From Chlorogloea sp. CCALA 695 (lineage in GTDB: Bacteria; Cyanobacteriota; Cyanobacteriia; Cyanobacteriales; Chroococcidiopsidaceae), in the NCBI RefSeq assembly GCF_003003885.1, contig NZ_PVWN01000037.1:1-44003 (forward strand): DNA of 44,003 bases, written 5' to 3'. Each line of letters opens with the position of its first letter. Within the stretch, counting starts at the first letter, position 1. The translations under genes and the position numbers were made by a program. Shown here piece after piece: positions 23,376 to 31,464 of this stretch. The notes below the pieces were generated by a model, which was given only the letters and a program-made list of their open reading frames with translations, was not told the origin of the DNA and made no database searches.

Positions 23376-24473
23376 ATGATTAATAATTACAACTTGTGGC
23401 GTAAAACTCTAGAATCGATTTGCATACCCGTTGCAGCTATTGCTTTTTCATTGGTGCTATTTGGACTTTTCTGTGCTTTTGTAGGTGCAAACCCTTTTGG
23501 AGTGTATGCCTCAATTTATAAAGCCGCTTTTGGCAGTTGGTATTCCTTCCAAAATACCTTAATTCGCTCTGCACCGTTAATGTTAAGCTCCCTCTGTACA
23601 GCCCTTCCAGCCCAGCTAGGATTAATAATTATAGGCAATGAGGGGGCGCTCGTTGTGGGTGGTTTAGGGGCTATAGTGGTGGGTTTAGGCTTGTCTGGAG
23701 CAGCTTCTATAGTAGTGCAGCTATCGATGGCTCTAGCGGGGATTATTTGTGGTGGTTTGTGGATAGCATTGGTAGGGGCTTTGCGTTACTACCGAGGAGT
23801 GAACGAGACAATTAGTAGCTTGCTTTTAAATTATATTGCGATCGCATTACTCAATCATCTCGTTGGCGGGCCATTGCGCGATCCTAGTAGTTTAAATAAA
23901 GCTGCAAGTTACCCTCTTGCGGCGGCGGATATGCTGGGCAATATTCCCGGTACTCGCGTGCATTATGGGCTAATTTACGGGTTAATTGCTTGCGTAGCAA
24001 CGTACTTTTTAATTAAGCGTACTACTTTTGGCTTTGCTGCTCGAACTGCGGGGGGAAATATCCGCGCTGCAAAGATTGTAGGCTTACCTGTAGGCAAATT
24101 GACGATGGCAATTTGTTTTTTAGCGGGTTCTTGCGCGGGATTAGCGGGAATGGTAGAAGTTGCGGCGGTTCAAGGGAGAGCGAATGAATCTTTAAATTCT
24201 AACTATGGCTATGCAGGGATTTTAGTTGCTTTTATTGCTCGTTACAATCCATTGGCGGCTAGTTTGGTAGCAGTTTTACTTGGTGGGATTTTAGCTAGTG
24301 GGGGAATTTTACAACGCATTCACAACCTCCCCGATGCAACAGTTTTAGTATTTCAAGGATTAGTTTTTTTAGTGGTGTTGTACAGCGAGTCTCTTTATGG
24401 ACGCTTGGCAATATTTAAAGAGCGACAAATAGCTAAAAGTCCGCCAGGAGCGCAACCAACCGTTGCTGTTTAA
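23376..24473 (+). CDS. ABC transporter permease (BMP/nucleoside type, YufP-like)
   Basis: ATG 23376 is 2 bp after the binding-protein stop with AAGG upstream; a frame extension overlapping that gene is unlikely. 365 residues with about ten hydrophobic segments of the branched-chain amino-acid/ribose-type permease family. ETISSLLLNYIAIALLNHLV and FGFAARTAGGNIRAAKIVGL (the cytoplasmic coupling loop) are diagnostic. It pairs with the next permease as a heterodimer. Confidence 0.9.
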   Translation: MINNYNLWRKTLESICIPVAAIAFSLVLFGLFCAFVGANPFGVYASIYKAAFGSWYSFQNTLIRSAPLMLSSLCTALPAQLGLIIIGNEGALVVGGLGAIVVGLGLSGAASIVVQLSMALAGIICGGLWIALVGALRYYRGVNETISSLLLNYIAIALLNHLVGGPLRDPSSLNKAASYPLAAADMLGNIPGTRVHYGLIYGLIACVATYFLIKRTTFGFAARTAGGNIRAAKIVGLPVGKLTMAICFLAGSCAGLAGMVEVAAVQGRANESLNSNYGYAGILVAFIARYNPLAASLVAVLLGGILASGGILQRIHNLPDATVLVFQGLVFLVVLYSESLYGRLAIFKERQIAKSPPGAQPTVAV

Positions 24474-24503
24474 TTATCAATTTACCAATTACCAATTATC
24501 AAA

Positions 24504-25430
24504 ATGGCTACAGAATCATTGGGCTGGTGGGGTGTACCATTAGCGATCGCAGCAGGTACTTTACGGGGGAGCGCTCCCTTTCTCTTTGTTAGTCTGGGTG
24601 AGTGTTTGACAGAAAAAAGCGGCAAGATAAATTTAGGTTTGGAAGGAACGCTATTAACTGGCGCTATGAGTGCTTATGCAATTTCTTATCTTACGGGTTC
24701 GCCTTGGCTGGGTGTATTAGTTGCAGGTTTAGCGGGGATGGTTTTGGGATTAATTCATGCTTGGCTATCGCAGCAACCCAAAGTCAATGATATTGCAGTG
24801 GGTATTGCAATGATTATTTTTGGTAGTGGGATTGCTTTCTTTTTTGGCAAACCTTTTATCCAACCTGCTGCACCTCAATTGCCAACTCTAGACTTAGGCA
24901 GTTGGAGCAATTTACCTCAAGTAGAATCGGCTTTTAAAATTAGCCCGTTATTTTTAATCGGCGTATTAGTAGCTCCTTTAATGCAGTGGTTTTTTAAATC
25001 AACTCGTTGGGGTTTATATATCCGGGCGGTGGGCGATAGTCCCGACGCAGCAAAAGCAATGGGAATCTCAATTTCTAAGGTGCGAATGCTTTGTATCGTT
25101 GCTGGAAGTTTTTTAGCGGGAATTGGTGGGGCTTATTTATCTCTTTACTATCCTGGGAGTTGGACAGAACGCATTTCTAGCGGACAAGGATTAATGGCGG
25201 TTGCTTTAGTAATTTTTGCTCGATGGAATCCAATTCAATGCTTGTATGCTTCGTTGTTATTTGGCGGCGCACAAGCTATTGGCCCGGCTTTGCAATCGGT
25301 GGGGGTGAATTCTTATTACTACTTATTTAATGCTTCGCCCTACATCTTGACTTTGCTAATCATGATTTTTACGTGTTCGCCCAAACGAAAGTTGACGGGT
25401 GCGCCAGGATCTTTGGGAACGGTTAATTAA
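24504..25430 (+). CDS. ABC transporter permease (BMP/nucleoside type, YufQ-like)
   Basis: 308 residues, the smaller partner permease. SLGECLTEKSGKINLGLEGT near the N terminus and LYIRAVGDSPDAAKAMGIS (coupling loop) are typical. It has about eight hydrophobic segments. The 30-bp gap before it carries short TTACCAA repeats. The downstream amidase gene begins 16 bp after the stop. Confidence 0.9.
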   Translation: MATESLGWWGVPLAIAAGTLRGSAPFLFVSLGECLTEKSGKINLGLEGTLLTGAMSAYAISYLTGSPWLGVLVAGLAGMVLGLIHAWLSQQPKVNDIAVGIAMIIFGSGIAFFFGKPFIQPAAPQLPTLDLGSWSNLPQVESAFKISPLFLIGVLVAPLMQWFFKSTRWGLYIRAVGDSPDAAKAMGISISKVRMLCIVAGSFLAGIGGAYLSLYYPGSWTERISSGQGLMAVALVIFARWNPIQCLYASLLFGGAQAIGPALQSVGVNSYYYLFNASPYILTLLIMIFTCSPKRKLTGAPGSLGTVN

Positions 25431-25446
25431 AATTAGGGGACAAAAA

Positions 25447-26481
25447 ATGAGTGGACTAGGCGGTTTAAATAAGTCACCAGACGGCGTAGTTATTGGACTT
25501 GTACAGTTGCAATTGCCTACGGTAGTTACTCCAGACCATTTAACAGCACAATGCGAGCGCATTTGTAATTTAGTAGGCAAAGCGCGGCGTAATTTACCCT
25601 CAATGGATTTAGTCGTATTTCCAGAGTACGCCTTACATGGCTTATCAATGGACACTAATCCAGAAATTATGTGTCGCTTAGATGGTTCAGAAGTAACTGC
25701 TTTTCAAATTGCCTGTAGGGACAATAAAATCTGGGGTTGCTTCTCAATTATGGAATTTAACCCCCATGGCAACCCTTACAATAGCGGCATTATTATCGAT
25801 GACGAGGGAGAAATTAAACTTTATTATCGCAAGTTACATCCTTGGATTCCTGTAGAACCTTGGGAGCCTGGAAACCTTGGTATTCCTGTCTGCGAAGGCC
25901 CAAACGGTAGCACGCTTGCTTTAATTATCTGTCACGATGGGATGTTTCCAGAAATGGCGCGCGAATGTGCTTACAAAGGAGCAGATATTATGCTCCGCAC
26001 CGCAGGCTATACCGCCCCAATTCGTCATTCTTGGCAAATTACCAATCAAACTAATGCTTTTAGCAACTTAATGTACACAGCTTCCGTTTGTATGTGCGGT
26101 AGTGATGGTAGTTTTGACTCAATGGGCGAAGGGATGATTGTCAGCTTTGATGGTACACCTATAGTTACAGGTAGCAGCCGTCCTGATGAAATTATTACAG
26201 CAGAAGTGCGACCCAAATTAGTCAAGGAAGCGCGGCGACATTGGGGTGTTGAAAACAACATTTATCAATTTGGTCATCGCGGCTACGTGGCGGTAAAAGG
26301 CGGCGCACAAGACTGTCCTTACACTTATATGCAGGACTTAGTTAACGGATGCTATCGATTGCCTTGGGAAGACGAGGTAATTCATACCGATGGCACTTCC
26401 TGCGGTTTTCCTCCTCCCACGCGAACTTATCAAGAGCCAAACAGTGTATTAACGGAGGCTAAAGATGGGACGTTTTGTTGA
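25447..26481 (+). CDS. Formamidase, nitrilase superfamily (AmiF-like)
   Basis: ATG 25447 with GGGGAC before it; an upstream frame extension overlaps the permease gene and lacks a ribosome site. 344 residues. The nitrilase Glu-Lys-Cys triad is in [24 protein letters not shown] and [10 protein letters not shown]. The [12 protein letters not shown] stretch and length point to formamidase AmiF rather than aliphatic amidase AmiE. It releases ammonia and formate from formamide; a related short amide in this ureide setting is possible. Cytoplasmic. Its 3' end overlaps the next gene by 17 bp. Confidence 0.88.
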   Translation: MSGLGGLNKSPDGVVIGLVQLQLPTVVTPDHLTAQCERICNLVGKARRNLPSMDLVVFPEYALHGLSMDTNPEIMCRLDGSEVTAFQIACRDNKIWGCFSIMEFNPHGNPYNSGIIIDDEGEIKLYYRKLHPWIPVEPWEPGNLGIPVCEGPNGSTLALIICHDGMFPEMARECAYKGADIMLRTAGYTAPIRHSWQITNQTNAFSNLMYTASVCMCGSDGSFDSMGEGMIVSFDGTPIVTGSSRPDEIITAEVRPKLVKEARRHWGVENNIYQFGHRGYVAVKGGAQDCPYTYMQDLVNGCYRLPWEDEVIHTDGTSCGFPPPTRTYQEPNSVLTEAKDGTFC

Positions 26482-27148
26482 GGCTGAACCCTATCTATAC
26501 CCGTTTAATGGTGACTTGCGAAAAGAAAATACAGCGCTGCTAATCATTGATATGCAGACAGATTTCTGTGGAGTTGGCGGCTATGTGGATAAGATGGGCT
26601 ACGACTTATCTTTGACCCGCGCACCCATTGAACCGATTAAAAAGGTTTTAGCAGTAGCGCGCAGTCTTGGTTATCACGTCATGCACACCCGCGAGGGACA
26701 CCGCCCCGACTTAAGCGATTTACCAGAAAACAAACAATGGCGATCGCGTCAAATAGGAGCAGGAATTGGCGATAATGGCCCTTGTGGTCGCATCTTAGTG
26801 CGCGGCGAATCGGGATGGGAAATTATTAGCGAACTTGCCCCCGCACCAGGGGAAGTAGTCATAGATAAGCCCGGTAAAGGTTCGTTCTACGCCACCGACT
26901 TAGATTTGTTGCTAAAACGTCAAAATATCCAAAACATTGTACTTGCAGGCATTACTACCGATGTCTGCGTACATACAACAATGCGTGATGCCAACGATCG
27001 CGGTTATGAATGTTTACTTCTTACTGATTGCACCGCCGCCACCGATTACAGCAACCATTTAGCCGCTCTAAAAATGATTCAAATGCAAGGAGGAGTGTTT
27101 GGGGCGATCGCATCTTCCACTGCATTTATTCAAGCTATTAGCCAATAA
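26465..27148 (+). CDS. Isochorismatase-family cysteine hydrolase, biuret/triuret hydrolase-like (1 of 2)
   Basis: 227 residues. The triad is Asp29 ([10 protein letters not shown]), Lys in DKPGKGSF (135-141) and Cys168 ([19 protein letters not shown]), with a cis-peptide region before the Cys. [40 protein letters not shown] and [16 protein letters not shown] resemble biuret hydrolase BiuH and triuret hydrolase TrtA more than RutB or isochorismatase. Such enzymes hydrolyse terminal amides of linear ureides. Triuret is a known oxidation product of urate, which would explain its presence here; the exact substrate is inference. GAGG before ATG 26465; it overlaps the formamidase gene. Confidence 0.82.
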   Translation: MGRFVEAEPYLYPFNGDLRKENTALLIIDMQTDFCGVGGYVDKMGYDLSLTRAPIEPIKKVLAVARSLGYHVMHTREGHRPDLSDLPENKQWRSRQIGAGIGDNGPCGRILVRGESGWEIISELAPAPGEVVIDKPGKGSFYATDLDLLLKRQNIQNIVLAGITTDVCVHTTMRDANDRGYECLLLTDCTAATDYSNHLAALKMIQMQGGVFGAIASSTAFIQAISQ

Positions 27149-27158
27149 GGTGTAAATA

Positions 27159-28718
27159 ATGGCAAAAACTATAGACAATTCAACTACAATGCTACGTCTC
27201 AACAACCTAAGTCCCCCAGAATTAGCCGTAGTGAATATGACAAAAAAGTTTGGGACAATGACGGCCCTAGATAACGTCTCAATGACGCTCAAACCGGGCA
27301 GTTTCCACGCTTTATTGGGTGAAAATGGCGCAGGTAAAAGTACCTTAGTTAAATGCCTAATGGGGTTTTATACTCCCACCTCTGGCGAAGTATTGATTGA
27401 TAATCAAGTACGTCAAATCGATAGTCCCCGCGATGCTCACAAGTACAGTGTAGGAATGGTTTATCAGCATTTTACCTCTGTACCAGCGATGACTGTTGCC
27501 GAGAATTTAGTTTTATCCAAGTTTGATAGCCCTAATTTGATTAACTGGAAAACCGAAAAGCGAGAATTAAATGCTTTTATGCAAACCGCTCCGTTTCAGA
27601 TTCCTTTAAATATCCCCATTACTCAATTAGCGGCGGGACAAAAGCAAAAACTCGAAATTCTCAAGCAACTGTACTTAAAAAATCGGATTTTGATTTTAGA
27701 TGAACCAACTTCAGTTTTAACGCCCGTTGAAGCCGATGAAGTTTTGGGATTATTGCGCCAACAAGTCAATTTAGGACAATTGAGCGTATTAATGATTAGT
27801 CATAAGTTCCGGGAAGTGACGGCTTTTGTAGATGAAATTACTGTTTTGCGTAAAGGCAAATTTGCCGGAAGTGGATTAGTAAAAGAGTTAACCGTTGCAG
27901 ATATGGCGCAAATGATGATGGGGGAAAGGCGATCGCCCACACAAGTAGCCAAGGTAGAAACTACCGAAGTTAACCCTGTATTAGATATAAAAAATCTTCA
28001 TGCCAACAAAGATAATGGTACAGAAGCCGTTGCTGGAGTTAATCTTCGCGTCCACAGTGGGGAAATTGTCGGTATTGCGGGAATTTCAGGCAATGGTCAA
28101 AGGGAATTAGTAGAAGTCTTGGCAGGTCAACGTTTGGCTACTTCTGGAGAAGTTTTAGTAAATAAAGAAGCTTATAAAGCTAACCGCGAACAGATATCTA
28201 GACACAAAGTATTTGTACTACCAGAAGAACCTTTACGCAATGCTTGCGTAGCTTCTATGAGTGTGGCAGAAAACCTCGCTTTTAGAACCTTTGACAAGTC
28301 GCCTCAATCTCTTGGCGGAGTGTTACTTGTGATGTCAGCAATCCGAAGTGCGGCTAAAAGTTTAATCCAAACTTTTTCGATTAAAACTCCTTCAGCAGAT
28401 ACACCTGTCGGAAATTTGTCCGGGGGAAACGTGCAAAGGACGGTACTTGCAAGGGAACTCGCGGCGGAACAGATTAATTTACTCATTGCGGCTAATCCTT
28501 GCTTTGGCTTAGATTTTGCGGCAGTAGATTATATTCACTCCCAAATTGTCGAAGCGCGAAATCGAGGTGTAGCGGTGATGCTAGTAAGCGAAGACTTGGA
28601 CGAACTATTAAAACTAAGCGATCGCATTGTCGTAATTAGCGAAGGCAAATTTGTCTATGAAAGTGCGACTTCCCAAGCAGATTTTGCAACTATTGGTAAA
28701 AGCATGGCGGGACACTAA
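27159..28718 (+). CDS. ABC transporter ATP-binding protein, double domain (BMP/nucleoside type)
   Basis: 519 residues with two nucleotide-binding domains. Domain 1 (about 20-255) has Walker A GENGAGKST, Walker B LILDEPTSVL and an atypical signature AAGQKQKLEI. Domain 2 (about 265-510) has a degenerate Walker A GISGNGQRE and the signature LSGGNVQRTVLAREL; its Walker B region reads INLLIAANPCFGLD. This asymmetry is normal for the YufO/RbsA group. It energises the two permeases at 23376-25430. The stop shares one base with the next start (TAATG), so the cupin was translationally coupled. Confidence 0.92.
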   Translation: MAKTIDNSTTMLRLNNLSPPELAVVNMTKKFGTMTALDNVSMTLKPGSFHALLGENGAGKSTLVKCLMGFYTPTSGEVLIDNQVRQIDSPRDAHKYSVGMVYQHFTSVPAMTVAENLVLSKFDSPNLINWKTEKRELNAFMQTAPFQIPLNIPITQLAAGQKQKLEILKQLYLKNRILILDEPTSVLTPVEADEVLGLLRQQVNLGQLSVLMISHKFREVTAFVDEITVLRKGKFAGSGLVKELTVADMAQMMMGERRSPTQVAKVETTEVNPVLDIKNLHANKDNGTEAVAGVNLRVHSGEIVGIAGISGNGQRELVEVLAGQRLATSGEVLVNKEAYKANREQISRHKVFVLPEEPLRNACVASMSVAENLAFRTFDKSPQSLGGVLLVMSAIRSAAKSLIQTFSIKTPSADTPVGNLSGGNVQRTVLARELAAEQINLLIAANPCFGLDFAAVDYIHSQIVEARNRGVAVMLVSEDLDELLKLSDRIVVISEGKFVYESATSQADFATIGKSMAGH

Positions 28719-28978
28719 TGGAATCAACTTTAATTCTCAAAGACTTACTCAATATTACCTCGCACCAAGAGGAATTACCCTGGCAACCTTTCCGCGATGG
28801 CGTTGAAATTTACCGACTTTATGGGGACGGTACAAGTGCGGCGGCGGCGCTATTGCGATATCAACCCCTAGCCAAAGTTCCCAGACACGATCATCAAGGT
28901 TTTGAATACATTTTCGTGCTTTCCGGTTCGCAAACCGATGAAAATGGCGAACATTTAGCGGGGACTCTCGGGAGCATC

Positions 28979-29833
28979 TCACTTTTGCAAATAGTTAGTT
29001 GTAGATAGCATTCCATTAAGATAAGCAGTGCGATGAAAGAGAACTTGCGACACATTCTGTCTATTCCACTGTGCGCCGGAGATTTTCACACGCCTACCAA
29101 TCTGTTTCACGGTGGACTCAATTGCCCCAGAGCCAATCGAACTAATCTGTTCAGTCTGAAAATACCAGTAATCGGGGATACGAGACTGATGCTTATAAAG
29201 ATAGGCAATAAAATTTTCTACTTGAGGATGTGACCAATAGTCAAATTCGGCAATAGCTGCGGCAACATTTCCCCGCCACAAGAAGGCTTCTACCCTTGCT
29301 AAAAGGTTCTTGTCGCCACCGATTTTATAGAGATTTTCTACTAGATGATACCAGTCTAAGATTTCGAGACGGCTGTCGCTGGTGGCAATCCCAGCGACCA
29401 AATTCCAGATGCCATCATGTCCATCTCCAATACAGGTGAGAATTTCTGACAGTTGTTGCTGATTCACCCAATGGAGCAGAGCTTTGTTATCTTGGAAATA
29501 GGCGGCAACTGCTTGTCCGTCAAGATTTACAGCTTTATAATCTCTCCACTCACACCCTTGACCTTTGGGGGTGCGGAGCCTAACTTTTCCTCCATCAACG
29601 GTCAACTCTTCTACTTCTTGATTGACCCAGACTTCTGGAAACTTATGTCGTTGGACAAGTCTTTGCTGCGTACTGTGGGATATTCTCAGACCTGTAAGGC
29701 TTTCCAAATCTCTAGCAGTATTGGCATAGGATACATTTGCACTCAGTAGCAAACAGCATTTTTCTAAATGTGGACTTAGTTGCGTGTTTGATTTCACTTC
29801 TAGCTTTTTCGCCTGGTTTTTCGTAAGCTTCAA
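28979..29833 (-). CDS. ISKra4-family transposase, main (catalytic) reading frame
   Basis: 284 residues with SPHLEKCCLLLSANVSYANT, the first catalytic Asp in EELTVDGGKVRLRTP, IGDGHDGIWNLVAG and ILDWYHLVENLY for the second, and SIGSGAIESTVKQIG with the C-terminal Glu. It lacks the N-terminal region, which is supplied by the separate frame at 29851-30090, so a fused product would need a frameshift. An AT/A-rich run lies in the 17-bp junction. Confidence 0.85.
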   Translation of the reverse strand: MKLTKNQAKKLEVKSNTQLSPHLEKCCLLLSANVSYANTARDLESLTGLRISHSTQQRLVQRHKFPEVWVNQEVEELTVDGGKVRLRTPKGQGCEWRDYKAVNLDGQAVAAYFQDNKALLHWVNQQQLSEILTCIGDGHDGIWNLVAGIATSDSRLEILDWYHLVENLYKIGGDKNLLARVEAFLWRGNVAAAIAEFDYWSHPQVENFIAYLYKHQSRIPDYWYFQTEQISSIGSGAIESTVKQIGRRVKISGAQWNRQNVSQVLFHRTAYLNGMLSTTNYLQK

Positions 29834-29850
29834 AACCCCAATGCTGCTTT

Positions 29851-30090
29851 TTAATTGTCTTGTTCTACCGACGGTTGTCCCTGTAACCGCTCGGATAAAA
29901 AAACACCAATTTCTGGACTAACGTGCTTGAGTACCTTTTGGCGCACTGTCTGCTCAATTTCTTCTAAGGTATTCAATTTCTCTGGTAGGGTTTCCTCATA
30001 GAGAATGGCAGCAATAGCTTGTAAATAGGCTTTTAGTTCTTTAGCTTTCTCTGGGGTCATATCCTGCACGTCATGTCTATTTTTACTCAT
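29851..30090 (-). CDS. ISKra4-family transposase, N-terminal reading frame
   Basis: 79 residues, MSKNRHDVQDMTPEKAKELK, charged and helical, matching the N-terminal region that precedes the catalytic domain in ISKra4 relatives. It stops 17 bp before the ATG of the catalytic frame. Whether the split is natural (programmed frameshift or two proteins) or a mutation cannot be told here. Confidence 0.65.
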   Translation of the reverse strand: MSKNRHDVQDMTPEKAKELKAYLQAIAAILYEETLPEKLNTLEEIEQTVRQKVLKHVSPEIGVFLSERLQGQPSVEQDN

Positions 30091-30267
30091 CCTACATTTT
30101 TGCTGCGATTCTAGTTCCCTATTCCCTTGAATATCTTAAGTATTAATACTTATTGCAAAAGTGAGATGCTCCCGGACTCTCGTTATCAATCCACCTCAAA
30201 GCAACCACAGTGTTACCAGCGATTCCGGTTGTATTGTTCTAGTTATTTGGGAAAAACCCATATCTAT

Positions 30268-30957
30268 ATGGTCTTAATATCTGCTCAACCTTACGATTAC
30301 CAGTTACCTGTCAAAGGTCTAGGACTACTGATTATTGATATGCAGCGAGATTTTTTAGAACCGGGGGGTTTTGGCGAAGCTTTAGGCAACGATATCAGTT
30401 ACTTACGTCAAATTGTACCAACAGTAAAGCAACTATTACAGACATTTCGCAGCTTGCAGTTGCCAATCTTTCATATTATTGAAGGTCATGCACCAGATTT
30501 ATCCGATTGTCCTAATTCTAAGCGGCAACGAGGTAGAGGAAATCTCAAAATTGGCGATGTGGGAGCAATGGGACGGATTTTAGTTTTGGGCGAACCAGGT
30601 AACGCTATTATTCCCGAACTTAGTCCTGCCAGTGGAGAGTTTGTAATTTCTAAGCCTGGTAAAGGAGCTTTTTGTCGAACTAATTTAGAAAAATTGTTGA
30701 ACGAACAAGGAATTACCCATTTAATTATTACGGGAGTAACAACCGAAGTCTGCGTTCAAACAACTATGCGAGAAGCAAACGATCGCGGTATTGAGTGTTT
30801 ATTAGTAGAAGATGCTACAGCTAGTTACTTTCCCGATTTTAAACAAGCTACTTTGGAGATGATTTGCGCTCAAGGCGCTATTATCGGCTGGACAGCAACA
30901 GCAGCAGAGGTTTTACAAGGTTTAAGAACTTGGCAAGCTAAATTGACTTTTGCTTAA
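30268..30957 (+). CDS. Isochorismatase-family cysteine hydrolase, biuret/triuret hydrolase-like (2 of 2)
   Basis: I chose ATG 30268, which overlaps the cupin stop; the longer frame reaching 30127 starts inside the IS and is an artefact. About 229 residues. Triad: Asp in LLIIDMQRDF, Lys in SKPGKGAF, Cys in GVTTEVCVQTTMREANDRG. It resembles the 26465-27148 enzyme, but with DFLEPGGFGEALGNDISYLR and ATASYFPDFKQATLEMI it belongs to a distinct branch often found beside allophanate-hydrolase genes. A stepwise pair acting on successive linear ureides is plausible. Its native coupling to the operon is broken by the IS 95 bp upstream. Confidence 0.82.
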   Translation: MVLISAQPYDYQLPVKGLGLLIIDMQRDFLEPGGFGEALGNDISYLRQIVPTVKQLLQTFRSLQLPIFHIIEGHAPDLSDCPNSKRQRGRGNLKIGDVGAMGRILVLGEPGNAIIPELSPASGEFVISKPGKGAFCRTNLEKLLNEQGITHLIITGVTTEVCVQTTMREANDRGIECLLVEDATASYFPDFKQATLEMICAQGAIIGWTATAAEVLQGLRTWQAKLTFA

Positions 30958-31339
30958 TCCCTGAATTATTAATATACTCTCGCCAACCGCCCCAAGAAGT
31001 TATTTCTCGCTTACCGTCACACAAACTCGGTTCGCCCAGAACTCCCAACACTATTTCACCATCTGCTAAACATATTTTACCAATACACAATCCTGGTGGT
31101 TCTTTCCAGAGAATTTGCGCTAATCCAGCGCTAGGAACATTCCAAATTTCTAGAGCGATCGCATTTCCTCCGGTTTTAACTTTAATCATGGCAGGATGAC
31201 GATCGTCAATTGACCACAAACAGTAACTTGCTTCTGTAAATGCCTCTCGGACAAATACCGCCCCAACAGCTAATAAGTTACCGTTCAATTCTAACCCAAA
31301 CATCAAAGTTCCATTTACCGCAAGTTGCACATTTTCCAT
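30938..31339 (-). CDS. Second stand-alone allophanate hydrolase C-terminal-domain-like protein
   Basis: 133 residues from ATG 31339, where the conserved domain begins (MENVQLAVNGTLMFGLELNG). ATG 31381 and TTG 31393 are in-frame alternatives. ASYCLWSIDDRHPAMIKV, EPPGLCIGKICLADGEIVLG and ITSWGGWREYI match the C-terminal domain of AtzF-type allophanate hydrolase. As with the protein at 9413-9829, the amidase domain is absent. It converges on the second cysteine hydrolase with a 20-bp stop overlap. Possible role: decarboxylation of an N-carboxylated ureide product. Start site uncertain; family assignment good. Confidence 0.78.
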   Translation of the reverse strand: MENVQLAVNGTLMFGLELNGNLLAVGAVFVREAFTEASYCLWSIDDRHPAMIKVKTGGNAIALEIWNVPSAGLAQILWKEPPGLCIGKICLADGEIVLGVLGEPSLCDGKREITSWGGWREYINNSGIKQKSI

Positions 31340-31464
31340 AGTTAATTTTACCGAAAAAATATGTACCGATTTTACTGGCATTTCTTTAATCAATTGCGCC
31401 CCTACGGTTAATGATTACGAATCATGCGCGATCGCTATATTCCCAATTATCAATGTGAGGAGAA

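Larger units (their letters stand above)
28970..30173 (-). mobile_element. ISKra4-like insertion sequence with 8-bp target duplication
   Basis: The element is 1,204 bp. Its ends are perfect inverted repeats beginning GGGAGCATCTCACTTTTGCA (28970 inward, and 30173 inward on the other strand). GGACTCTC is duplicated at 28962-28969 and 30174-30181. It carries two minus-strand reading frames. The perfect ends and duplication indicate a recent insertion. Confidence 0.9.
28718..30277 (+). pseudogene. ChrR-like cupin gene interrupted by an ISKra4-like element
   Basis: The 5' part (28718-28969) encodes a cupin: YRLYGDGTSAAAALLRYQP, PRHDHQGFEYIFVLSG and GEHLAGTL. The 3' part resumes at 30182 in the same frame once one 8-bp duplication and the IS are removed: VINPPQSNHSVTSDSGC, then a stop at 30275-30277. 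The reconstructed protein is 115 residues with the metal ligands His-x-His, Glu and a later His of the ChrR cupin class. At present only a truncated product with IS-encoded tail can be made. The gene linked the ABC ATPase (1-bp overlap) with the second cysteine hydrolase (10-bp overlap). Its role in ureide breakdown is unknown. Confidence 0.85.

Noticed and set aside
24476-24503. Short TTACCAA repeats between the two permease genes
   Set aside because: Only a few 7-bp units; not a CRISPR array, probably a simple heptamer repeat of the cyanobacterial STRR type.
26465-27148. Cysteine hydrolase as RutB (ureidoacrylate hydrolase)
   Set aside because: No other rut genes nearby, and the region after the Asp resembles biuret/triuret hydrolases more.
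30127-30267. N-terminal extension of the second cysteine hydrolase
   Set aside because: The extension begins inside the ISKra4 element and reads the cupin remnant in another frame; the real start is ATG 30268.
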